Positions 35,717 through 44,908 are shown, counted from the first letter of the stretch. The stretch: DNA of 64,000 nt from Bacillota bacterium (GCA_902363515.1 CABJAN010000007.1:88015-152014); one strand, 5' to 3'. Notes: generated by a model from the letters alone, not told the origin. Program-made: numbers and translations.

Positions 35717-37855
35717 CTACGCCTCCTCCGGCGCCTGTGCCGGCACAAAAATCCTGTCATGAATAAGATTTTCCGGCAGCATACCCCGCCTGGTTGCTTC
35801 CTCACAGAAATATTCCTGAGAATTTATCAGCTGCTTGCCACGTTTGTCGATTTTTTCGTAGGTTCCATCCTTCTGAAGCACATGTGCCTTCACATTATCT
35901 GCAAGCTGAATCTCCAAAATATGTTTGACCTCTTCTTTGATTTTCTCATCTTCCACCGGAAATACAATCTCTACACGTTTATCCAGATTTCTTGGCATCC
36001 AGTCCGCACTTCCCATGAAAATCTGTTCTCTTCCGTCACTGTAAAAATAAAAGATGCGGCTGTGTTCCAGGAAATTACCCACAATGGAACGTACTGTAAT
36101 GTTCTCACTGATACCGGGAATTCCCACCTTCAGACAGCAGATGCCCCGGATAATCAAATCAATCTGAACCCCTGCCGCACTTGCTGCATACAAGGCTGCA
36201 ATAATATCCCGGTCACACAGGGAGTTCATCTTCGCTACAATTCTGGCTTTTTTCCCTTCCAGAGCCCGCTCCCGTTCCATTTCAATTAAATGCAGGAAAC
36301 GGTTCCGCATCCAAAGGGGAGCTACCACCAGCTTATTCCAGCTTCTTGGTTCCGAATAACCGGAAAGCATGTTAAAGACTGCAGTAGCATCCTCTCCAAT
36401 CCTGGCGGAACAAGTCAAAATTCCACAGTCTGTATAAAGCTTTGCAGTAGAATCATTATAGTTCCCGGTTCCAAGATGCACATATCTGCGGATTCCCTCT
36501 TCCTCCTTACGCACCACAAGGGTAATCTTACTGTGGGTCTTTAACCCAAGAAGGCCATAAATAACATGGCATCCTGCTTTTTCCAGCTTCTTCGCCCAGA
36601 CAATGTTGTTCTCTTCGTCAAATCTGGCCTTTAGCTCTACCAGCACGGTCACCTGTTTTCCGTTTTCTGCTGCCTGAGCAAGAGCTGCCACAATAGGTGA
36701 ATTTCCGCTGACCCGGTACAAAGTCTGCTTAATGGCAAGTACCTGTGGGTCTTTGGAAGCCTGGCGCACAAAATCCACCACTGGCTTAAAGGTCATATAA
36801 GGATGATGAAGCAAAATATCCTGTCTGCGAATCTGGGTAAAAATATCTTCCTCTGTCATCATCTGAGGAACCGGCGCCGGCACATAAGCAGGTGTTTTCA
36901 GCTCCTCAAAGCCTTCCAGCCCATACATTTTCATAAGAAACGTCAAATCCAGAGGGCCATTCACTGCATAAATGTCCTCCTCTTTCATGCGAAACTCTGT
37001 TTTTAAAATCTTCAAAAGACGGGAATCCATTTTTTCGTCTACATCCAGGCGGATGACTTCTCCCCACTGACGTTTCTTAATCTGTTTCTGAATCTCACTT
37101 AATAAATCTGCTGCCTCATCCTCATCAATGGTCAAATCCGCATTTCGGATAATACGGTAAGGACAGGCGCACACCACCTGATTGCTTAAAAACAGCTTGC
37201 CAATATTTCGTTCAATAATCTCTTCCAGGAGAATCACTGCCTTTTTCCCTTCCTTCTGGCAGGGAATTTCCACAATCCGCGGAAGTACGGAAGGCACCTG
37301 CACAGTTGCAAATTCCAGCTCTTCCTTCTCCTTTTTCCCCTTTTTTAAAATCAAAGCGCCGATATTCAGGGTTTTATTTCTTACCAGAGGAAAAGGTCTT
37401 GCACTATCCATGGCCATGGGCGTAAGCACCGGATAAATGCTCTCCTCAAAATATTGGTCGGTAAAAGCCTTCTGCTCTTTTGTCATAGCTTCATGGCTTT
37501 CCACCACCACAAGCCCTGCTTTTCTAAGAGCCGGAAGCAGAGAACGGTTGTAGGTACTGTACTGAGTCTGTATGAGATTTCTGGTCACCGGAGCCAGCAT
37601 AGCCAGTTGTTCCTTGGGAGACAATCCTGCAATATCCGGCTTGGTATACTTTGCATGAACCATATCCTTTAAAGACGCCACACGTATCATAAAAAACTCA
37701 TCCAGATTCGATGCTGTAATACTGAGAAATTTCAACCGCTCAAATAATGGTATGGACTTATCCCTTCCCTCAGACAGCACACGCTCATTAAATCCTATCC
37801 AGCTCAGTTCCCTGTTCCGGTAATATTCCGGTTTCGTATATTCTTTTAAATCCAT
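35717..37855 (-). CDS. ppk1: Polyphosphate kinase 1
   Basis: A 712-residue enzyme that reversibly makes polyphosphate from ATP. The N and head domains run from about 8 to 310 (ELSWIGFNERVL at the start). The two phospholipase-D-like C domains hold KTHSKITLVVR and YVHLGTGNYND (with the catalytic His) and the ICCLKVG / MGSADWMPRNLDKR segments. Length is normal. RBS AAGGAGG precedes the ATG. It is paired with the exopolyphosphatase-like gene 15 bases upstream, so synthesis and degradation of polyphosphate are encoded together. Confidence 0.95.
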   Translation of the reverse strand: MDLKEYTKPEYYRNRELSWIGFNERVLSEGRDKSIPLFERLKFLSITASNLDEFFMIRVASLKDMVHAKYTKPDIAGLSPKEQLAMLAPVTRNLIQTQYSTYNRSLLPALRKAGLVVVESHEAMTKEQKAFTDQYFEESIYPVLTPMAMDSARPFPLVRNKTLNIGALILKKGKKEKEELEFATVQVPSVLPRIVEIPCQKEGKKAVILLEEIIERNIGKLFLSNQVVCACPYRIIRNADLTIDEDEAADLLSEIQKQIKKRQWGEVIRLDVDEKMDSRLLKILKTEFRMKEEDIYAVNGPLDLTFLMKMYGLEGFEELKTPAYVPAPVPQMMTEEDIFTQIRRQDILLHHPYMTFKPVVDFVRQASKDPQVLAIKQTLYRVSGNSPIVAALAQAAENGKQVTVLVELKARFDEENNIVWAKKLEKAGCHVIYGLLGLKTHSKITLVVRKEEEGIRRYVHLGTGNYNDSTAKLYTDCGILTCSARIGEDATAVFNMLSGYSEPRSWNKLVVAPLWMRNRFLHLIEMERERALEGKKARIVAKMNSLCDRDIIAALYAASAAGVQIDLIIRGICCLKVGIPGISENITVRSIVGNFLEHSRIFYFYSDGREQIFMGSADWMPRNLDKRVEIVFPVEDEKIKEEVKHILEIQLADNVKAHVLQKDGTYEKIDKRGKQLINSQEYFCEEATRRGMLPENLIHDRIFVPAQAPEEA

Positions 37856-37870
37856 GGGAAAATCCTCCTT

Positions 37871-39415
37871 TTATTTCCGCTTCCTGCACTTTAAAATGGG
37901 CCGTATGCTAAAAATTTCCTCAAAGAAATCACCTGGTTCTTCCAAAAGCCCACGTTCCAAAGTCATATCTTCTCTGGCTGTTACTGTCATAATCAATTCC
38001 TGGTCTTTCACTACTGCCCTGATTTCCTCTATTTTCTGTTTATGGCTGCGGTCCAGCACATTTGCTACACGAATAATTGCTGTAAGCTTCGCTGCTGTCA
38101 TATAGTAGCTCTTACTTGCCACATTGCGGAAATCCCTTCCACACTGATAGTCAAAAGGCTGTTTAATAAACCGCACCACATTGGCAATCAGCTCCTGTTC
38201 CTGGTGAGAAAGCCCTATGATTTCTGTGGACATAATAATTTCATAGGCACATTCTGACGCATTGCTGAGACTAATATAATTTCCACAGTCATGGAGCAAA
38301 ATGGCAATCTGAAGCAAAAGCCGCTCCCGTTTTCCCATACCGTGGATTTTCTTCATTCCGTCAAAAATAGCCAGGGCATTCTGGCTGACTGCCCCTGTAT
38401 GATTTTTGCTGCTCATATAACGCTTGGCAATATTTCTGGCAGAAACCAGAATATCATTTTCAAAGTTATGCTTACTTTTAATCAGTTTATGCTTCTGTGC
38501 ATAATCATAGGAAATACCATCATTCAAATGCGTTCCCGGAAGCCACAGGGTCTGAGCTCCAAATTCCTCCATAAACACCCGGTAAATAATCAGCGCAGGA
38601 ACCATATTTTCCGCATAATCCAGGGAGATTCCAAGAGAAACCGACATCTCCTCCGGTGAACTGGACATCACCCATTCATATCCGGCCATAAACTCCTTAA
38701 AACTTACTGTCCTGTTCTCCTGCAGGCTTCCCTGCTTCTCCAGCATCCGCTCAATAAAAGTATTCCCCAGGAGAATAATATGCTCTGCCTTGCGCTCTTT
38801 TAAATGCAGCTTCTTAAAGCCTAAAATCTGATTGTGCACCAGTTCTTCTACAATCTGTTCATAATGAGTGGTTTCATTTTCCAGAGGATAAAGAATCTCC
38901 CTCACCCTCAGACTTCCCATTTTAAAATCCTGGGTGGTAACCAGCGCATCCTTGTCAAACAGAGAAACCTGCACATTTCCACCGCCGATTTCAATAATGG
39001 CTGTTCCCTTCTGAATCATCTTGGCAAAAGAGACCTCCTTAGCCGCAATGGATTTGTAGCCATAAAATCTTTGCTCCGAATTGCTTAAAATCTCTACTTC
39101 CAGACCGGTTTTCGGATAAACCTGTCCCAGAACCATCCACACATTTTTCGCTTCTCCAAGGGTACTGGTGGCGCATACACGGTAATCATCCACCTGATAC
39201 TCTTTCATAATCTCTGTAAAATTCTTTAAAATCCTGCACAATTCCTTGGCGGTATCTACGGTAATGGTCCGGTCACTGTAGGTTTCCTTTCCCATTTCCA
39301 GCCTGCTCTGCACTGTATCAATATGCCGGATTCCTGTCTGCTGGGACATTTCATAAATATCCATGCGCACATGATAGGAACCAATATCAATGGCAGCAAA
39401 TGTTTTCATCCCCAT
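37871..39415 (-). CDS. ppx: Ppx/GppA family exopolyphosphatase with HD domain
   Basis: A 514-residue protein. The actin-like Ppx/GppA domain (about 1-310) has AIDIGSYHVRMDIYE (phosphate 1 loop), CATSTLGEAKN and IEIGGGNVQVSLF. An HD-like helical domain follows (about 320-500) with LLLQIAILLHDCGNYI. Enzymes of this type hydrolyse polyphosphate or pppGpp. The start (MGMKTFAAIDIG) has a GAGG 5 bases away. It is co-transcribed with ppk. Confidence 0.9.
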   Translation of the reverse strand: MGMKTFAAIDIGSYHVRMDIYEMSQQTGIRHIDTVQSRLEMGKETYSDRTITVDTAKELCRILKNFTEIMKEYQVDDYRVCATSTLGEAKNVWMVLGQVYPKTGLEVEILSNSEQRFYGYKSIAAKEVSFAKMIQKGTAIIEIGGGNVQVSLFDKDALVTTQDFKMGSLRVREILYPLENETTHYEQIVEELVHNQILGFKKLHLKERKAEHIILLGNTFIERMLEKQGSLQENRTVSFKEFMAGYEWVMSSSPEEMSVSLGISLDYAENMVPALIIYRVFMEEFGAQTLWLPGTHLNDGISYDYAQKHKLIKSKHNFENDILVSARNIAKRYMSSKNHTGAVSQNALAIFDGMKKIHGMGKRERLLLQIAILLHDCGNYISLSNASECAYEIIMSTEIIGLSHQEQELIANVVRFIKQPFDYQCGRDFRNVASKSYYMTAAKLTAIIRVANVLDRSHKQKIEEIRAVVKDQELIMTVTAREDMTLERGLLEEPGDFFEEIFSIRPILKCRKRK

Positions 39416-39434
39416 ACGTTTCCTCTTTTCTGCC

Positions 39435-40304
39435 TCAAAGTCCCAGAAATGACCTTAATTCCTGGTACTGCTCTCTGGCTGTATCATAGCCCTGTTTATA
39501 TAGTTTCTCCAATTTTTCCTTATCCTTTTCCACCCTGCCGATTTCTACCGGTTCTTTTGGACACAGAATGAAAACCTTTCCCTCTTTTTCCTGTTCATAA
39601 AGATATTTCAGGGTCTCATTATAGCGGATATGCCGGTTTTTCATCTGACGGACCAGATTAGGAAATTCTTTTTGGTAGCGTAAATATGCCATGGGCATTA
39701 ACTTGTTTGGTCCCTTTTGATACCCGCGTTCCCTGGTGAGTACCACCACATTTTTCTCATTTCCCAATTCTTCGGATTTCTTAATGGGAATGGAATCCGC
39801 CACACCGCCATCCAGATATGGCTGCTTCTGAATCCACACGGTTCTGGACACCAGGGGCAGAGACCCGGAAGCCCGTACATAGTAAATCCCCCTGTGCATA
39901 TCTGTAATCAGCTTATACTCTGCCTCCCCGGTTCTGCAATTTGTTACCACTGCATAAAACCGGGTTGGATTCTCTTCAAAAGTTTTATAATCGTAGGGAT
40001 TCAGTTCATCCGGAATGGTCTTATAACAAAAATCCGCATCAAATAAATCCCCTGTTTTCACCAGATTCTTAAAGCTGCAATACTGTTCTTCTTCCAAATA
40101 TTCCGTGTTGGTCTCAAAGCCCCGCCTTCTCTGTTTGGACAAAAAGCTGCAGGCATGGATAGCGCCTGCCGAAACTCCTAAACAGGAATGAAAGGAAAAC
40201 TCTTTATCCAGAGAATCCAGAAAAAAATCCAGCACTCCCGTGGTAAAAGCGCCCCGCATTCCTCCGCCTTCTAACACTAAACCTGTTTGTTTTATCTCTG
40301 TCAT
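39435..40304 (-). CDS. Patatin-like phospholipase
   Basis: A 289-residue lipid acyl hydrolase. It has the oxyanion loop GGGMRGAF (about 13-20), nucleophile elbow GVSAGAIH (about 43-50) and DGG catalytic Asp motif YLDGGVADSIP. This is the bacterial YjjU-like group, with the extra GYDTA region at the C-terminus. No signal peptide is visible. It lies 19 bases upstream of ppx and may start the transcript that includes ppx-ppk-lepB. Confidence 0.9.
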   Translation of the reverse strand: MTEIKQTGLVLEGGGMRGAFTTGVLDFFLDSLDKEFSFHSCLGVSAGAIHACSFLSKQRRRGFETNTEYLEEEQYCSFKNLVKTGDLFDADFCYKTIPDELNPYDYKTFEENPTRFYAVVTNCRTGEAEYKLITDMHRGIYYVRASGSLPLVSRTVWIQKQPYLDGGVADSIPIKKSEELGNEKNVVVLTRERGYQKGPNKLMPMAYLRYQKEFPNLVRQMKNRHIRYNETLKYLYEQEKEGKVFILCPKEPVEIGRVEKDKEKLEKLYKQGYDTAREQYQELRSFLGL

Positions 40305-40370
40305 GACTGTTACCTTCTTTCTATTTCTCTATTTTAGCACGAAATAAAAGAATACAAAAGTTAAATAAAC

Positions 40371-41387
40371 TTAAAGTTTTACCTTAATTCTCTGCCCCGC
40401 ATAAATTTTGTCAGGGTTTGCAATACCGTTTATCCGGGCAAGCTGTTGGTAAGTGGTTCCGTATTTTGCGGCAATGCCGGACAAGGTGTCACCGGGGCGA
40501 ATGGTATAATACTGTGCTCCATTAATCCTGTTCTGCACCGCCTGATATCTGGATCCCAGTACAATCTCCCTGATTTTCCCATTTCCATATCTGCCTTGCA
40601 GCACCTCTTTTACCAGTATGTCTGTGGATGCCCCTGCAATATGATTAATAAAGCTCTGCACCTCTTCGTAGCGGCTGCCTAAAGCTTTTCTCCTGGCTTC
40701 CTCTACTCCGTATTTCCCCTGCATCACAGCAGCCGCCAGTTCTAACGTAGTTCCTTCCGGTGCAGGTACAGGTTCCGGCTGAATCTGTCCCCCGTTTCCG
40801 TAATCCTTATAACCATAGTTCAAATCCACTGCTCCCTCAATCCCTGCAACACTGCCCTTGCTGGAATACTGCCAGATTGCCTTCTCCTTCACATCTGCTG
40901 CCGGCGCATACTGGGCATACCACAAATCATAGGGCAGCTGGCTGCGGTCAAAATATTTCTCCAGATATTCCAGATTTGCATAAAACATAGGCGTATAGCC
41001 CAGTTTCTTCACTTCTTCACAAAAAGTCTTAGCCATCTGAGTGGCAAGCGCCCTGGTAATGGTCACTCCGTTTTTTTCTGCATTGGCTACAGAATCATAC
41101 TCAAAATCATAAGCAACAGGCCACAAAACCGGATACTGTCTTGCAAGAGCCACCGCATACCTGGCTTCCTGTCGCGCCATTTCCGGATTCAGCGCATAAG
41201 AAAACCAGTAGATTCCCATAGGAATCCCTACTGCATTTGCTCCTTTTGCATTCTCATAAAATCTGGAATCCACATGGTTATCACCATATCCTCCGCGAAT
41301 CATGGCAAACTCTATACCAGAACTTTTCACTTTCTTCCAGTCAATGTTCCCCTGCCAGCGGCTCACATCAATTCCTTTTAATGCCAT
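40371..41387 (-). CDS. GH25 lysozyme with two CW_7 repeats and a LysM domain
   Basis: A 338-residue muramidase. The GH25 catalytic domain (about 1-195) has GIDVSRWQGNIDW at the start and the DxE pair in VAYDFEYDS. Two Cpl-7 type (CW_7) cell-wall-binding repeats follow at about 215-290 (AAVMQGKYGVEEARRKALGSRY and KEVLQGRYGNGKIREIVLGSRY), then a LysM domain at about 293-338 (YTIRPGDTLSGIAAKYGTTY). No signal peptide is seen, a feature shared with phage endolysins and autolysins that leave by other routes. RBS GGGAGAGG. It may be a phage-derived gene, but no other phage genes are nearby. Confidence 0.92.
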   Translation of the reverse strand: MALKGIDVSRWQGNIDWKKVKSSGIEFAMIRGGYGDNHVDSRFYENAKGANAVGIPMGIYWFSYALNPEMARQEARYAVALARQYPVLWPVAYDFEYDSVANAEKNGVTITRALATQMAKTFCEEVKKLGYTPMFYANLEYLEKYFDRSQLPYDLWYAQYAPAADVKEKAIWQYSSKGSVAGIEGAVDLNYGYKDYGNGGQIQPEPVPAPEGTTLELAAAVMQGKYGVEEARRKALGSRYEEVQSFINHIAGASTDILVKEVLQGRYGNGKIREIVLGSRYQAVQNRINGAQYYTIRPGDTLSGIAAKYGTTYQQLARINGIANPDKIYAGQRIKVKL

Positions 41388-41536
41388 TTTACCTCTCCCT
41401 TTTTTGGCATGTTCTTACTTTATGGTACGCAAGACAGGGGATTGGGTTCTGCTATTTTTTGTTCTATTTTGTTCAGTAAATTGACATTTTTCTCAAAAAA
41501 GAGACACCTGTTAAAGTATCCCTGTTAAAATGCCAA

Positions 41537-41830
41537 TTAAGATACAATCTTAAAGATTTTCTCATTGTATGTAGAAGAATCTATGACAGATACTTTGCAA
41601 TCAAGCCAACACATCTTTTTACTGATACTTCTCTGCAATTTCTCCATTATCATCTTTTTGGAATTCGTATGGGTGCCAAAATTCCCCTCTAAAAACAAAA
41701 TAACATACTTTTTCATTTTATTCTTTGCAAATTCATCTGAAAATACAGCGGCAATCGTATCAATCAGTTCATCCAATGATTCCTTTCTGTCACCAAAGGA
41801 TCTTGCACCACTTAATGCAGCGAATGTCAT
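41537..41830 (-). CDS. C-terminal part of the predicted nuclease (ORF 2 of the split gene)
   Basis: A 97-codon frame starting with an ATG that overlaps the stop of the preceding frame as ATGA. Its beginning (MTFAALSGARSF) continues the helical end of the upstream nuclease domain in sense, and the rest has alternating strands and helices (KKYVILFLEGNFG, KMCWLDCKVSVID). Adding one A to the A6 run just upstream (41836-41841), or a -1 slip there, would join the two parts as SKKIAMTFAALSG. So it is either the second half of a frameshifted gene, a programmed-frameshift product or a coupled small protein. No own ribosome-binding site is obvious. Confidence 0.6.
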   Translation of the reverse strand: MTFAALSGARSFGDRKESLDELIDTIAAVFSDEFAKNKMKKYVILFLEGNFGTHTNSKKMIMEKLQRSISKKMCWLDCKVSVIDSSTYNEKIFKIVS

Positions 41831-42132
41831 TGCAATTTTTTAGATACTTCTATATCTAAACTCTCTCGTCCTTTTACCTCAGTCTTTGTAGCTGTTGTAT
41901 CTCGTTTTTGATTATCCGGTACAATTCTCCAACGATTATTCCCTTCATCCCCTATACAATTTTTCACTTCAATAAAGGAAATAACATCTTTATCTGCTGA
42001 TATAAAATCTACTCCTTTAGATTCCGGAAGTGCGTTGAACAAATTACGGTAATATTTCGTATCATCGAATTTAACCACAGAATTCCCATCTGGAAACCCA
42101 AATTTCAATCCACTTTCTTCTTTAATCACCAT
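41827..42132 (-). CDS. N-terminal part of a predicted PD-(D/E)XK nuclease, partner of the AAA ATPase
   Basis: A frame of 101 residues from ATG 42132 (MVIKEESGLKFGFPDG), with ACAGGAG 7 bases before it and 11 bases of overlap with the ATPase gene. The stretch GVDFISADKDVISFIEVKNC has a core Asp and an E-V-K like that of restriction-endonuclease-fold nucleases. It is followed by GNNRWRI and a helix. The frame ends in SKKLQ at a TGA just after an A6 run; see the downstream frame. The nuclease assignment is by motif only. Gene order (ATPase then nuclease) is typical of two-gene phage defence modules. Confidence 0.6.
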   Translation of the reverse strand: MVIKEESGLKFGFPDGNSVVKFDDTKYYRNLFNALPESKGVDFISADKDVISFIEVKNCIGDEGNNRWRIVPDNQKRDTTATKTEVKGRESLDIEVSKKLQ

Positions 42133-43186
42133 AGATAAACTCCTGTTCTCTGTCATACATTGCATCAAATTCCTGCATAATTGCATTATGTTTTAAATCA
42201 GATGCTGTCTTTTCCAGTTCATATTTCACATCGTTCATCTCTCCGTCACGATATAATGACATAAATCGAATGTCAAGACATTCTGGATTCAATTCTGGAT
42301 ACACTGTCAGCATATTAAATTCCTGCTGAACAAAGTAATCATGGGTTGTAACAAAAATCTGAACGCCCATTTTAGCTAACGCAACCAACGCCTGAACAAT
42401 CGGACGAATCGTTTTCGGATTCATATTCGTTTCCGGCTCATCCCAGAAAAGAATTGTATTTTTATTCATGCTTCCAGATAAAATCAGATAAACAATCATT
42501 GCCAGTTTTCTGTAACCATCAGAGAGTAATCCCATTTCAAATTCTCCTTCACCACGAACTTTTAAATAGAATTTTTTATCCCGTTGAACAATCTGCCCTT
42601 TCATTATTTCTTCAAAACTTTTTAAAACTTCATTTTGTTCATTTGTATTTGGTCCTTTGGATAATGGACGATCCAATAACTTTGCCAGATCATAATACAT
42701 TTCTTCAAAATCTATATGATATTCCTCATACAGCGAAGCAAAATGCTCTGTTGTAGAAATCATTTCTTTTGTTGGAATATAAATAACATCATACGTTCCT
42801 GAAAATTTTGATGCATCTATTTTAATATCCGCGTGATTTTCCTGACGATTTCCAAATCCAATCGCTATTTTTTGATTTTTATCCAAAAGAACTTCGAAAT
42901 CAGTGCGGTTGCTTCCCTGTTTTCGACTTACAAGCCTTCCTATTTTCATTCCGTCCGGTCGAAAAACACCCTGCAGCTTATTTACGAATAACTGTTCCTC
43001 CATCTCTCTATTTATAGCTTCTTTATTTCCTTTGCTAAGAGGTTTTAACACGGAATACATAACTTTCAGTAGTGTTGTCTTTCCCGTACTGTTTTCTCCG
43101 CAAATAACATTAATATTTTTCCCCCAATCAATCTCAGCACGTTCAAAAAGCATGAAATTGTTTAAAGTTAGTTTTTTTACCTTCAC
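42122..43186 (-). CDS. AAA family ATPase of a candidate defence module
   Basis: A 354-residue ATPase of the AAA_15/AAA_21 (OLD/RloA-like) ABC-type group. Walker A is GENSTGKTTLLK (about 30-41), a signature-like LLSDGYRKLAMIVYL, Walker B is TILFWDEPETNMNP and the H-switch is FVTTHDYF. A lid of about 150 residues sits between Walker A and the signature. No TOPRIM domain follows, unlike OLD nucleases. The start is GTG at 43186 with AGGAGG in front. It overlaps the predicted nuclease gene, so the proteins probably act together. The region is AT-rich. Confidence 0.8.
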   Translation of the reverse strand: MKVKKLTLNNFMLFERAEIDWGKNINVICGENSTGKTTLLKVMYSVLKPLSKGNKEAINREMEEQLFVNKLQGVFRPDGMKIGRLVSRKQGSNRTDFEVLLDKNQKIAIGFGNRQENHADIKIDASKFSGTYDVIYIPTKEMISTTEHFASLYEEYHIDFEEMYYDLAKLLDRPLSKGPNTNEQNEVLKSFEEIMKGQIVQRDKKFYLKVRGEGEFEMGLLSDGYRKLAMIVYLILSGSMNKNTILFWDEPETNMNPKTIRPIVQALVALAKMGVQIFVTTHDYFVQQEFNMLTVYPELNPECLDIRFMSLYRDGEMNDVKYELEKTASDLKHNAIMQEFDAMYDREQEFIYGD

Positions 43187-43264
43187 CGAATTTGCCTCCT
43201 GTTTCGATTTCTATATTTATAATCTCCATTTTTACTATTTTAGAGTTCATATCCTCATGTGATT

Positions 43265-43291
43265 TTTATCATTGTATCATATAATGATAAA
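43265..43291. repeat. Inverted repeat upstream of the ATPase gene
   Basis: TTTATCATT (43265-43273) and AATGATAAA (43283-43291) with a 9-base AT-rich centre, about 80 bases before the ATPase start. A possible operator or promoter element. Confidence 0.4.
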
Positions 43292-43382
43292 TTTAGGTAG
43301 GCTGAGATTAATCAAGTCCGGGAAACCGCATTAAAAAATAATTTGTAAATTTTGCCCGGTAAATTGACATTTTTCAAATCTT

Positions 43383-43510
43383 TCAAAATGTTTTACTTGC
43401 TTTTTTTAATAAAATTCCAATCAGCATTGTCAGCAATACAAACAGAAAAGCCAGCATATACGAAGCAAATAGTATCTGTGTGTTAAAATAATATACTACT
43501 ATCCATAATG
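43383..43510 (-). pseudogene. C-terminal remnant of an ABC transporter permease
   Basis: About 42 codons without a start: a hydrophobic helix (LFASYMLAFLFVLLTMLIGILLKK) ending KKASKTF and a stop. This is the kind of last helix seen in FtsX/BceB-type permeases. It joins directly, in another frame, to the truncated kinase at about 43505-43510. A deletion therefore seems to have removed the end of the kinase gene and nearly all of a downstream transporter locus. The family identity is inferred from hydrophobicity and context. Confidence 0.5.
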
Positions 43511-44148
43511 AACCATGTACTTTACTGCATTATCCAGAATGTTAAACAAAGCTTCCGTCGTCCACTTCCGGTCATGGGAAACCAGCAGTTGCTCCGGGCA
43601 GTCTACCTGCACATCAATCTTCTTTTTCTCTGCATTTAAGAAAATACCGCCCAGCGCTGCCGCCAGCGTTTCATAAATCGACTGTTCCCTCTGCTCCAGG
43701 GAAATCACACCCGTTTCCAATCGGGAGGTTTTGATCATTGCCTGCATCAGAAAGTCCAGTTTATCCAACTGGCTGCTCTGCGCAGTCAAAAATTCCTGCT
43801 GTTTCTGTGCCGGAACCTCCTGCTCCAGCAGGGTATTGTTGATCATTTTCAGATTTGCGATAGGCGTCTTCACCTGATGGGAAATATCAGAAATTCTTTC
43901 CCGGACATCATCCCGTCCAGCAGTTCACAAAGCTGGTCGGAAAATATAACCAGTTTTTTCCGGACAATCCTTACAAAAAGCACGCCGCATCCAAAGGCAA
44001 ACACACCAAAGCCCAGCACACACAAAGTAGCAACTACATTTTCAGTCATCCACAATACAGCGATACTGCTCCCGATGGCTGCCATCCATAACACCAGTCC
44101 TAAGAAGAGGCAGATATGATTGATGGAAAGATGATTTTTCCCTCTCAC
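43499..44148 (-). pseudogene. Decayed sensor histidine kinase
   Basis: Starts as GTG at 44148 overlapping the regulator stop (GTGA), with GGGAGGTG in front. Two membrane helices (about 15-60) are followed by SDQLCELLDGMMSGKE, then a frameshift and probably an internal deletion. The HisKA segment appears in another frame as ISHQVKTPIANLKM near 43870. It continues with KLDFLMQAMIKTSRLETG to the N-box of the ATPase domain (EALFNILDNAVKY) and stops at 43499, so G1, F and G2 boxes are missing. It cannot make a working kinase. Confidence 0.8.
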
Positions 44149-44828
44149 TTCTGCACACCTCCCACCCACATATATCCCATACCATAGACCGTTTTGATAT
44201 ACTGCTGTCCGTTGGTCTCAATCTTGTTTCTCACTCTGCTGACCGCCACTGTCAGTGCATGTTCATCCACAAAGTTCTCGTCAATATCCCACAACCTTTC
44301 CAAAAGCATCTGACGGGTTAATACATTTTGCGGATTCTTCGTAAAGATTTTAAGCAATCGGTATTCCAGCGGAGTAAATACCAACGCTTTTCCCGCCAAT
44401 GAAGCGGTCATTTCTTTAAAATCAATGGCAAATGTTCCATCGTCATACTTATCTTCTTCCGACTGCTTTGCAATGCGGCTTAGTAGTGCCGCCAGTTTCT
44501 TCTGAAACACACTCATAGGAAATGGCTTTATCACATAATCATCGGCTCCCAGTTCATAGCCTTTCAGCATATCGCTTTCCATATCATTTGCAGTCAGAAA
44601 AATCACTGCTGTCTCCGGGCAACGCTCCTTTGCCTCCTTGCAGAAATCAAATCCATTACCATCCGGCAGATTTACATCCAGTACGATCAATTCATACTTC
44701 TGTTTCTCAATATAGTTTTCCGCCTCCCGCTTGCATAGCGCCGAATCCACCTTGTATCCGGCGGCATTTAAGTTATAACATAAGGTATTATTTAATAAAT
44801 AATCATCTTCTACTACTAAAACATGCAT
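44145..44828 (-). CDS. OmpR-family response regulator, probably orphaned
   Basis: A 227-residue DNA-binding regulator. The receiver domain has VVEDD at the start, phospho-Asp in LIVLDVNLPDG, and Lys in DDYVIKPF. The winged-helix domain has LTRQMLLERLWD and VDEHALTVAVSRVRNKIE, like VanR/BceR-type regulators. The start at 44828 (MHVLVVEDD) is chosen over an ATG 12 codons upstream because AAAGGATG precedes it. Its partner kinase is broken and the likely target transporter is deleted, so it may have no signal input of its own. Confidence 0.88.
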   Translation of the reverse strand: MHVLVVEDDYLLNNTLCYNLNAAGYKVDSALCKREAENYIEKQKYELIVLDVNLPDGNGFDFCKEAKERCPETAVIFLTANDMESDMLKGYELGADDYVIKPFPMSVFQKKLAALLSRIAKQSEEDKYDDGTFAIDFKEMTASLAGKALVFTPLEYRLLKIFTKNPQNVLTRQMLLERLWDIDENFVDEHALTVAVSRVRNKIETNGQQYIKTVYGMGYMWVGGVQK

Positions 44829-44908
44829 GGTATCACATCCTTTTCTTTTTAGAGTATCACCCAAATGTCACAGAAACCTCACGAAATACTCTTTTTTTCT
44901 GTTTTATG

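Noticed and set aside
40371..41387. GH25 lysozyme as sign of a prophage
   Set aside because: No integrase, portal, terminase, capsid or holin genes are nearby; a cellular autolysin or single acquired gene is more likely.
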